This document shows positions 50,137 through 59,491 of a stretch of DNA of 64,000 nt, in pieces (position 1 is the first letter of the stretch; every line of letters begins with the position of its first letter). Source of the DNA: Mimachlamys varia (Eukaryota; Mollusca; Bivalvia; Pectinida; Pectinidae); contig OX392538.1 of NCBI GenBank assembly GCA_947623455.1, positions 37,122,001-37,186,000 of the forward strand. Direction: 5' to 3'. A model generated the notes under the pieces. That model was given only the letters and a program-made list of their open reading frames with translations, was not told where the DNA came from and made no database searches. Both the position numbers and the translations under genes were made by a program.

Positions 50137-50786
50137 GTGACGGCTAATGGCATTGTTTCGGACGTTAAAAGCACTATCAAGAAGAGAAACAAGTTTATTC
50201 GGCTTGCAGATAAATCTCCAGCGGGATGGGAAACGGTGAAAAAATACGAATCAGATGAGCTGGCTTCAGATTCTGAGTATGAAAAATGCTTAAGAAAGGC
50301 TGAATTTCGTGCATTAAAAACTATAAAGACCAGGAAAAATGAGAGCGCGTCACGCCGTCGTTATTCTGCTTCAAGTACCGTTACTGGCCCTCCAGAGGGA
50401 TAATGGAAGAGCGCCGTCTGCTACGGGGAGCAGCAACAGCGGAGTCATCTCGACAACCAATATTTTCATTGAATGGGGCTCTGCCACGCCCTTTCGTTTC
50501 AACGCCGGCTGATCAGCGACGTCCAACACTGTGTGTTTTCAATTGCGGAGAGTTCGCAGTCACTAGAGGTGGCACTGCGGAAAGGGCAAGACAGACACAG
50601 CTTGAGACAACAAGGGCAACAAATGAGCATGGACACGTTATAAATGATAAGTACAGTTTTACATACTTTGGTAGAGACCTACAGTTGGTTAACGACCCGA
50701 TATTTCAGAAACAATTCTTTGAATCAGAAGAAAAGCGTGTTTATAATTCAGAGCTTTCTGTAAAAGGACGGTTAAAGCGTCATTGA
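50137..50786 (+). pseudogene. DIRS-type retroelement gag-like region (two frames)
   Basis: The first frame (50137-50403) contains KRNKFIRLADKSPAGWETV and ESDELASDSEYEKCLRKAE, a block I associate with DIRS/Ngaro gag proteins of invertebrates. The second frame (50403-50786) contains an eroded zinc knuckle (CVFNCGEF) and YFGRDLQLVND ... VKGRLKRH. The frame change near 50400 suggests a frameshift in one ancestral ORF. It ends where a hammerhead repeat is inserted. Confidence 0.6.
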
Positions 50787-50925
50787 TTCCTACCTTTTGG
50801 CCCCTAGCATCACTGAAGAGTCCTAGCAGGACGAAACAGCTGTATGATGCAGTTTTAATTTAATTTTTCGGAATACTGTAGCTATTACTAAAACTAGGAG
50901 GTGCAGCCTATTTGTGTGTTAAGTC
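50784..50925 (+). mobile_element. Hammerhead repeat inserted in the DIRS element
   Basis: About 140 bp in the opposite orientation to the other copies. It sits between the gag-like RLKRH and the RT-linked WFETEVNKF of the DIRS relic. TTGATT flanks it on both sides (near 50784 and 50930), a possible target duplication. Confidence 0.72.
50807..50850 (+). ncRNA. Intact hammerhead ribozyme
   Basis: In order: stem I 5' strand GCATCA (50807-50812), core CTGAAGA (50813-50819), stem II GTCC, loop TAGCA, GGAC (50820-50832), GAAA (50833-50836), stem III CAGCTG (50837-50842), TA, then stem I 3' strand TGATGC (50845-50850). All conserved hammerhead positions are present. The predicted cleavage is after the GTA triplet at 50844. 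Stem III has no loop and is palindromic, so a dimer of two ribozymes is the likely active form. Confidence 0.87.
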
Positions 50926-50940
50926 ATCTTTGATTTTTGG

Positions 50941-51790
50941 TTCGAAACTGAAGTTAATAAGTTTATTTTGAGCATATTAAAATTTGGGTACGTTATTCCT
51001 TTTATAAACGAACCAGTAATGTCATTTACTCGTAATAATAGGTCTGCTTTGGAGCAAGCAGGGTTTTGTTACAGAGGCTGTAGGTGATTTACTTAAGAAC
51101 CAGTGTGTAATACAAGTACCATTTTGTCCTGTCGTAGTAAACCCATTAACTGTGTCTGTTAATAGATCTAATAAGAAAATTCTAGATCTTAGGAAAGTGA
51201 ACGAGGCAGTGTTACATGAAAAAATCAAATTTGAAGATTGGAAAATCGCTTTACAATTATTCAAAGAAGGCAGTTATATGGTTAAGTTTGATCTAAAATC
51301 TTGTTACCATCATATAGATATTTCGGCGGCCCATCAGATGTATTTGGGTTTTTGTCGGGATCAAAAGAATTATTGTTTTACAGTTCGGGTTGACTTCAAC
51401 ACCATATATATTTACTAAATGTTTGAGGCCACTAGTGAAATACTGGATATCGCATTTCATAAATATAGTGGTTTATTTGGATGACGGATTGGGTTTTAGC
51501 GAAACCTTTAGCAAGTGAGAGAAAAATCAGATTTTGTTTTACAGACTTTGTTAAAAGCGGATTTTTTTTGGTGAACGTTCAAAAATTCAATATGGAATCC
51601 AGTTCAGAGTTTAGAATGGTTGGGTTTATGTTGGTCCTCGGTACATTTCGTAATAAGTATTCCAGACAGGAGATTGAGGGACTTAGCAGATTCTATATAC
51701 AGGCGGTACTCGGGAAGTTACCCAAGGTAGCAGCTCGGGAAGAAGCTCAGAGTGATCTCCCTTCCTCCAGTATTCGGGTCGGTCTGTAGA
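50941..51790 (+). pseudogene. DIRS-type reverse transcriptase relic
   Basis: Reads GYVIPFINEP, VIQVPFCPVVVNPLTVSVN, KILDLRKVNEAVLHEKIKFE, MVKFDLKSCYHHIDI and MYLGF, then in other frames IFTKCLRPLVKYW and VVYLDDGLGFS (the catalytic YLDDG box, about 51472). The order and wording match DIRS/Ngaro RT. At least three frame changes are needed. Confidence 0.75.
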
Positions 51791-51799
51791 TTAATGACA

Positions 51800-52200
51800 A
51801 GAATTTTGCATAGGTTTATTTTGAACTGCATAATATGGCTTATGAAATATTTAACGTTTGTGCTGATCATAACATTTCGGTAGAAGTTTAGTGGGTACCG
51901 AGGGAGGAGAATCAACAGGCTGATTATATTAGTAAGTCGATCGGTTTCGATGATTGGGGTGTTAGTCAGGAGTTTTTCGAGTTTATGGATTCAATGTGGG
52001 GTCCTCATACAATCGATAGATTTGCTGATTGCAACAATAAAAAGTTAGATAGATTTAATTAAAGATATTGGAATCCAGGTTGTGAATCTCGGTTGATGCT
52101 TTGGCGCATAATTGGGAAGGTGAAAACAATTGGCTGGTACCTCCTTTGTATTTAGTTATGACAAATATTAAGCATGTTGTACGTAGTCTGTGAGGCTATA
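51800..52200 (+). pseudogene. DIRS-type RNase H / C-terminal relic
   Basis: From about 51892: WVPREENQQADYISKSIGFD, then DWGVSQEFFEFMDSMWGPHT and IDRFADCNNKKLDRFN, a stop, then YWNPGCE. After a 1-base shift comes VDALAHNWEGENNWLVPP. This is the usual post-RT segment of DIRS elements. No tyrosine recombinase was seen downstream, so the element is incomplete or unrecognisable there. Confidence 0.72.
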
Positions 52201-53900
52201 GAGAATTTGAAGCGAAAATCAAGCTCAATAATTTTTTTTATATTTGTAGATTTAGTTAAGATTAACTGATATCAGCAATACTCAAGATGAATTCTTACGC
52301 GGTTACCGGTACGGCACCAGTTGAAACTCGGTATTTGTAAACACGCGTCCATTTTGACTGTCTTCTACCTGCGGTTTGTTATTGAAGTGGGCCCCACCTG
52401 AATGATTTTCAATTCTTCGGATTTTTCTGTCAGGAGATTCTCGTTAGTTACCGCTCAGGTTTAATTCGTTTTATAGGCTTATTTTTGCATGGTTCTCAAC
52501 CGGAAATTTTTCAGAATCACGAAAAACTTCCTGAAGTTACGTATATTGGGCCTTTAATCGAAATACGGAAATGTTTTACCTTTGTTGGGATATTAAGTAA
52601 TCGCTTCAGTTTCTAATATGTCGATGTTTGATATGGTTGTTTTGGGGGTTTTCTGGCATTTTGGCAATAGAAACTGGAAAATGGCAGGCAAGAATCCAGA
52701 GGGCAATGTAAAATTTATTTTTTGTTGTATTTATTTTCAATATATCATCTTTCAAGTATTAAGTTGGCTTTTGTTTTTGCTTTAGGTTTTAAAACAGTGA
52801 TTGTATTTTGATGAATAATGATATAAAGTTTGTTTTTATGACACGCAAGGATTATAAAGTATTTACTTTTCATTAGTCAAGTGCCACAATGACCGCGTGG
52901 ACTATGTCTGACTCGCGATCACAGCAAGCCTCTCATCTCCTTTGTGTAATTCGAGTCCAGCTCGCAACAATTTAAATTCAACAAATTGGCAAGGTTACTC
53001 CAACCTCCGAGTAAGAAAGTTGCCAGATACTTATTACCACAGGTCGGAAGTTTACTCCGTCTACTCCGTTTTGATTCCTTGCCCTTCATTGGTGCGCCAT
53101 CCGTCCGTCCGTCGTTTTAAGTTAAATATGGAGTTCCATTAGTATCAAACGTCCAATGTGGATAGAACTAGGGGATTACCACGTCATTGGATTGAATTAA
53201 GGCCCAAATGGAGTACATGTTAGGGGTCATCGACATTCGTTAAACTTCGGTTGATTATATACTTTTCTTCAATTGTTTCATCCATCACGCACGTAAAAGT
53301 ACATATGTTAAGTAATGACGTCATCAGAGATCCCTAAGGGGTTTTAGCGCCCACCATCTAAAGATATTAGACAGTTCCACCTTAGACTGCCCCTTTCCTT
53401 TCTTTCTCGCACGAAATGGGTTAAATTGAAGACAGCTGTCGGTGGTCATATTTGATATTCTAATCGGTCAATAATAGTACATGCACAATTAGGCACCAAG
53501 GGGAACATACACATACAATGTACAATTTGAAAGATATCTCTTCATTATTTCCTGAGAAAGAGCGACAACGTACTTCAAGTTCCAACAATAGATCCCAGAA
53601 GGAGCTTGGCACCCACAATAGAAATCATTATTTGTTCTTTAATTGTTTGATATTTTCGTTTCTTTCTCCTTCTTTCCTTTTACAATCATGTATTTAATTT
53701 TAGATCTATATAATTTGAGAATTACTCTTAAGAAAATGCAGTATTAGTTGAAAGATGGTAGTCTGCAAACACCTTTCTTTCTTTTTTATCAGTCCCAAAA
53801 ACAAATAGAACAACTAAGAACCAGCAGAACCTAAATATGAAATAAGAAATTTTCATTGTCAAAACCATTGTCAGCCATGTTGTTATTAGTCCCTAAACCG
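52201..53900. other. Intergenic DNA, nothing recognised
   Basis: A GTCCGTCCGTCC microsatellite word near 53100 is the only marked feature. Confidence 0.3.
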
Positions 53901-53929
53901 TTAGGGCATTAAACACCAAAAACCCTACA

Positions 53930-54480
53930 CATGAAATTCGGGAATAATCCATCAAGCAATGGTCAAGAAATAGAGAGATAACAACATATTGCTAACAAAT
54001 ACAAGATGGCCGCCTGTCGGCCATACTGTTAATCAGATCTGTCCAAAAACCATGCACAACTGGGTACCAAGGGAAACCAACATATGAATTTTGAGTTTGA
54101 TCCATCTAACGTTTGTCAGGAAATAGCGATAACAAGAATTATTAAAGGACGGACCACAAACGCCGGGCAATCATGATGGGCTAAAAATCAAGATGGCCAC
54201 CGGCGAACATCTTGGATTTTCAAATCGGTCCAAAGAAGGAGCATGAACAACAAGGCATCAAGGTAAACCTACACATATTATTTAAGAAAGATCCCTTTAG
54301 TAGTTCCTGAGAAATAACGATAACAATCTTCAAATTACAAAATTCAAGATGGCCACCGGCGACCATTTTGTATATTCAGATAGGTGCGAGCATGCACAAC
54401 TAGGCAGCAAAGGAAACCTACCTATGGATTTTGAGAAAGATCCCCGAGAAATAGCGATAACAAAGAAGGACGAATGGACC
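53930..54480. repeat. Degenerate tandem repeat of about 160 bp
   Basis: Three to four imperfect copies with AAGATGGCC(A/G)CC followed by GGCGA or TCGGCC, then GGTCCAAA, an AACTAGGCA/AACAAGGCA word, GAAACCTACCTATGGATTTT-like text, and GAGAAATAGCGATAACAA. Starts near 53970, 54170 and 54340. Non-coding. Confidence 0.65.
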
Positions 54481-56330
54481 CTGACGCTTGTGATCATCTG
54501 ATGATGGTGAGCTGAAACAGACTATTTGCAAATTTTCAATGATTCACGCGGCCTTTGCATAATTTCCTAAGCGACGAACAGAACGAGAGTGCTATAAATA
54601 TGTTTAACATTAAAAAAGATACAGATTTTTGTTATTTTCTGCTAATCATCTTTCAAGATTCGAAGCATTCTTTCAGGTCAAATTGTAAATTATGTTCTAT
54701 AATTCGGCTAGCGGCGTCAGACATTTAAGGCTTATATCATAACAAAAAAGTGATTATTATCCGATGGAATTCTTCTGTGCGGAGGTAAAATTACTTTAAA
54801 ATGTCCGCGATATCTAATGTCCCAAATAGTCTAGCCTAAAAGTGAAGATCCGAATAGTTTATTTACAAATGCTTGAATGGTTTAGACGCCCTACATGTCA
54901 ATAATCATCACATTGGCCGCATTCAAGATCGTATATTTTACGAGTATCTCGCTGTTTACAGAGCTTTAACGTTGAAAATCTGCGAAGATCTTCGTAGACA
55001 CTATGATCTGTTTTTCTCAACGTCGCTAGAGAGCATATATTGTCGGTTGCCTTTTGTCTGTAACTAAGACGCACTCTGAATTTGTTTGCGTTAAAATGGC
55101 CTTTAAAAGTCGTTTTTACACAGTGAATACCTTAAAAGTATACCAGATGCCTTAATTCGCGTTTCAATGCCTCTTAAATGTCGTTATAGTGTATTTTTGC
55201 GTAACAAAAAAAATGTCATGATAACGACTTTTAAAGGTCTTAATAAGGCATTTTGAAAGTCATTAGAGAAAAAAAATCAGAGAATGCCAAAGTATCAATA
55301 AAACCATATTCCGAACTCTAAATCGATTAAACTAGGGGCAAAATAGGAACAAAGGCACCATTTTCCGCGTTATAACGACTTTTTATAGTCGTTATGACGC
55401 CTTTTCTGCGTGATACAGCCTTTTGATTTTAATATTTCTAAGATTTTTATCAAGTTTTTTTCCTTTGCTGACAAATATGACCCTTGAAGGCTTTTGAAAA
55501 GAAGCAATTAGGAACAATATGATCAATTATTTCCCGACAGAAAATGGTTGCTTTTTCAATGTACGGCGAATTCTAAAATAAAGCTTAAAGTTCTTAACGT
55601 AAGAAAAAGCAAGTATGTAAAGATAGCATATAAGTCTATGGTGGGTGAGGAGTTCTACTCTCTTAACTTTCCTTATCAACATCGGACCGATATTAAGAGG
55701 CTCATAAACTATAATTAATGATAATGATAATTCTGATGACAGATCCACAATTATGTTATAATTTGACATGGCAAAAACGCATACTGCATGGTGGCTGATT
55801 AATGTGATATCGTCGCGGTAGTAGAATGGCCCGAATCAACGACCAGAATACACAGCTACATGAAATATTTGCGGTACTATGGTATCGAGATGACAATCGC
55901 AAAAACTGAGTTAAATTGGTGATGACGCATACTACAATTTTATTCCCCTTAAGGTATGCTACCAATATGTGTATAGTTTTCCCATTTTGTCTAAGCTTTA
56001 AAAACAGTTGCTATGAAAAATGTAAAAATTATTACATATTTCGCGCATGATGTACGAAAAATGGTTACTTTTTCGAAATTATTACATTTTTCGTTGCATC
56101 ACTGATGCTTTTATCTGCACCCCCCCCCCCTCTAAGGCATCTGACAGGTCGACAGAACAACAATCCCAACACACAACAGTCGGTCTAATGAAATATATAT
56201 AATAATAATATATAATATTTATATAACGCTCTATATAATTTGTAAAATTCCTATAAAGCGGTTTTTAAAATATATTTATATTCGCTTTATATATATAATG
56301 TATTCAATGTATCCTAACTAGCTTTGTATT
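54481..56330. other. Intergenic DNA with short recurring words
   Basis: ATAACGACTTTTAAAGG-like words in both orientations recur between 55100 and 55410 and could form hairpins. 55287-55350 is the second copy of the 49400 repeat. No gene was recognised. Confidence 0.4.
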
Positions 56331-56694
56331 TAAACTGTTTTAATGCAATACTTTTGAAGAAGCTGTTTTAACAATTTGATGCACGTGGTCATACCATTTG
56401 TAGTTACTACTGAGTATCACTCCAATGTGACAATGATAATTTTTGAAGGGAAGCAGTTTGTTATAACAACTACATGTAAGGTTAAGTTTTATATCAAGTG
56501 GACTAGATGAGAAAAGAACCACTTCCGTCGTATGTAGATTGAACTGCATCATCCACTGTTAGACCATTGTTGTTAATGATGAAAGTCTTGGCTTAGATTA
56601 TGTTCAATGAGATCCATGTCTGCAGAGGAATCTGGAGGAGAGGAATCGTCGGCAAAGAGCCTAATACATGTTTTCATTAGATCAACAAGGTCAT

Positions 56695-57090
56695 CAATCT
56701 GATTAAAATCATATCTTGATCTCCGCGCCGTTCCGTAAACTAACTAACTCTCTCTGCTGCGTTAAGATATGAGATAATCCCATAGAGGGTCATGTCCCGA
56801 TGACCTTTCGCATTAGCCAATCAAATTACTACTGGCAGAATCTTGACAGTGAAATTTTGAGGCGACAAAGCTTGCATAAACACATTTTTCTGTTTAGTCA
56901 TTTCGTCACCAAAACGTTCGTGCGGAATAATGTGACGAAATGACTTGCTGCAAGATGACAGGTCGTTGGAAAAATATTTTAGTGTTAAGTAAAGAGGCAA
57001 CAAAAGTCATCTGGACGTGACCTCTTATGGGATGTTTTCAGATCCTTGTAAAACGGAGTGAGAACAAGGATCTGTATTTTAATCAGATTG
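56695..57090 (+). mobile_element. Mutator-like MITE inserted in the LINE RT domain
   Basis: 396 bp, TIR CAATCTGATTAAAAT and its complement, flanked by CAAGGTCAT (56686-56694) and AAAGGTCAT (57091-57099), which agree at eight of nine positions. Homologous to 43254-43604 and to part of 42424-42735. Confidence 0.78.
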
Positions 57091-57649
57091 AAAGGTCATT
57101 AATATAGCATCAGAACAACAGAAGAACAAGAACAGATCCCTGTGGTAAATTAAACAGCAGATACATATCTTAAGAGGAGAAGGAAGTATAACAGATTGAT
57201 TACAATTGGCCAGAAAGCCCGAGATACAAGTAGCAATTTACCATCAATGCCATACTGGCGAAGTTTGAATAAAAGTCCATTAAACCAAACTTTATCGAAT
57301 GCTTTTGGGAGGTCGCAAAATACAACACATGGATATTCTTTCCTGTCTATGTCAGAAACAATGCTGTGGTATAACTCGATCAGCTGGTAAACTGTAGAAT
57401 TACCAGGAAAGAATCTAGATTGATATGTATAAAAAAAATATAATATCATAATTAAAGACATATTTGAAATCATACCTCTCCGTTACTTTAGAAACTCAAT
57501 TTAATAGAGAAATCAGTCGATAAGATACTGGGAGGTGTCAGCCACCTTTCTAAACAGGGGTAACACATGTGCTTTCTGCCATTCAGTTGGAAAGCAACCA
57601 ACTCTCATGGACAGAACACAGTGACACATTACAATAGTAATATATATTT

Positions 57650-57716
57650 AAAATATATGGGGGGGGGGGGGGTCGGTTTATATCGACACCCCCCCCCCCA
57701 ACCTCCATATATTCTA
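57650..57716. repeat. Poly-G/poly-C hairpin
   Basis: A run of 14 G (57659-57672) and a run of 11 C (57689-57699) flank GTCG ... CGAC, with TATGG and CCATA outside, forming one inverted repeat. Confidence 0.75.
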
Positions 57717-58019
57717 TACATACAATACTATTGGTAAAGTGTCCCTATGGACTGAACGATTAATAGTAAAGATAGAGAAATCGACAGTTGCTCTTGCCGT
57801 AGCTTTAAGCATACCATGACTGCTTTTATCAGGGCTAACTGCTTTACCCGTATCAAGAATTGACAAAATATCGAATACATCTATTTTATTTGTAACGATA
57901 TCAGTTAAAAGAGAAGGGTTTATACATTTCTGTAAAAAAAATCGAATAATTTTCAAATTGCATTAAAATCACCAATGCTAGATATGGCAGAAAAGTGATC
58001 ATTAAGTTAAATCAATAAG

Positions 58020-58190
58020 CATACCATTGAAATATTTGAAACCATACCTTTCCGTTACTTTAAAAACTCAATTTAATAGAGAAATCGGTCGATAAGATAC
58101 TGGGATGACAGCCACCTTTCTAAACAGGGGTAACATGTGCTTTCTGCCATTCAGTTGGAAAGCAACTCTCATGGACGGAACACAGGAACA
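58020..58190 (-). pseudogene. Second copy of a LINE RT fragment
   Basis: Nearly repeats 57465-57620 (shared CTTTCTGCCATTCAGTTGG, translating FPTEWQKAHV on the minus strand). Either a local duplication or a separate truncated insertion. Confidence 0.65.
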
Positions 58191-58589
58191 CACAGGCGTG
58201 ACAAGCCGATATATGAATAAGAGTCGCAAAGACCGCCCGTCTTACTGAGTTTGAGGCCAACGTGATGTGTTGGGGATAATCATGCCATACTTTACAGAAT
58301 GTATACACAACAATCAATAAATGTAATTAGCAACTGGATTGAATAACATGAATAATTCATTCACAGCAGCACCAATGTATTATCCATTTGATAAGCTTGG
58401 CGGAAGTTTAAAAAAAGAGTATCCTGGAAACCGGAAATTGAGTGTTTTTTACAGACAGAAGATAGTTAAGAGGACTATATATGTGATTCAGGTTCGCGTT
58501 TTCATGATACTAGTGCAATGGATTAAGTACAGGAAAATTCTGATAACACAGTTTTTATTGTGTTAAAAAGTTGAAATCTGTGCTTACAC

Positions 58590-58689
58590 AATTCGGCAAA
58601 TGATAGGAAGGTAAGGTAAGTATTCTATCAGACATGGCGAAGAATTTATCTTAGCGACAATGAGTATTGTACAGAATTCATCTATTCTG
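58590..58689 (+). other. Putative non-coding exon 1 of glycosyltransferase gene 2
   Basis: The counterpart of 26470-26579, ending CTG|GTAAGTAAG. The intron to 59270 is 580 bp. The transcription start is not determinable. Confidence 0.5.
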
Positions 58690-58773
58690 GTAAGTAAGCT
58701 AAAATATTTCCAATATTCTCATTTGACATTGAAATGCGAATATATATAAAGAATTTTACAACAGACACGAGAA

Positions 58774-58910
58774 CATCACCTTTATAATTAAGAATATGAT
58801 ACATATGAGCAAAATCATGAATTTATCTTCACCATAAAAACCGTTCGTCCTTTTATGACTCGTCAGTTATGCTAGGGCCAAATATGTGTTCCCGGCAAGA
58901 TATTGAAAAT
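58774..58910 (-). mobile_element. Hammerhead repeat copy in the gene 2 5'-UTR intron
   Basis: Unbroken counterpart of the split copy in gene 1. It shares CACCTTTATAATTAAGAATA with it. Confidence 0.6.
58830..58872 (-). ncRNA. Decayed hammerhead ribozyme
   Basis: Core CTGACGA is kept and stem II is partly kept (GTC/GAC). GAAA has become GAAC, and stems I and III no longer pair well. Expected to be inactive. Confidence 0.55.
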
Positions 58911-59269
58911 AGGAAGTTACTTCGCATTTAAAGAAAAAATATTGCATCAGCTTGTTTACAGAGATTTTAGCCTCAAAACGGGTTCAACAATTCAAGAAGA
59001 TTGCTACATGTTCAATGTTGTCGGTGTTGTGCATGGCGATTTATATATCTAATTTACTCCAACATTTTGCATATATTTTAATTATACCGTTCATGTTGAT
59101 ATGATTTTTTTTCAGAACTTTAAGACAAAATATCATATAATAACTGTTACTAGAATACCACCTTATCTATATTTATATTCTCACATATACGTCCTTGTTT
59201 TTAATATTTGCTAGTTATATAATCATGTTACCAGACACCTGTGTATGTTCAGCCATGCATATCTTACAG

Positions 59270-59491
59270 AACAGCATCAGATGACCTAGAGAAGAACATC
59301 AATATAATCGCCGTAATCAGACGTAGACTACCATGACATTCGATTGAAGATGAAATGCCTTTCCTATATACGTAATCATGAAGTTTGTTGACAATATCTT
59401 GACGGTTTCTTTGGTAACAAGTTAAGGATGGCTCATTAGAATTGACATGACATGGTCTACTCTTATAATGGCAGATTTACGTAAAAAGAAG
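59270..59491 (+). other. Exon 2 of glycosyltransferase gene 2 (5' UTR plus start codon)
   Basis: Acceptor CATATCTTACAG and donor AAG|GTACGTATA, both shared with gene 1. Its last 24 bases encode MADLRKKK. Confidence 0.65.
59350..59391 (+). promoter_or_regulatory. Conserved 13-codon upstream ORF
   Basis: Encodes MKCLSYIRNHEVC, the counterpart of 37501-37542. A four-codon uORF (MTFD) precedes it at 59333-59347. Confidence 0.45.

Larger units (their letters stand above)
56335..57960 (-). pseudogene. Jockey/CR1-like LINE RT relic, split by a MITE
   Basis: Right to left: DILSILDTGKAVSPDKSSHG (about 57870), FPTEWQKAHV (about 57575), SRFFPGNSTVYQLIELYHSI with YPCVVFCDLPKAFDKVW (57410-57280), LPQGSVLVLLLF and CYIND (about 57150-57100). 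After the 56695-57090 insert come DLVDLMKTCIRLFADDS (56690-56640) and TEVVLFSSSPLDIKLNLTC (about 56530-56470). Removing the insert and one copy of its flanking repeat joins YIND to LVDL in frame. Other frame breaks remain. Confidence 0.75.

Noticed and set aside
54873..55067. 64-codon frame in the 54-55 kb spacer
   Set aside because: No family recognised and no splice or conservation evidence.
58339..58566. 75-codon frame upstream of gene 2
   Set aside because: No counterpart upstream of gene 1, no recognisable domain, and a length expected by chance in this DNA.
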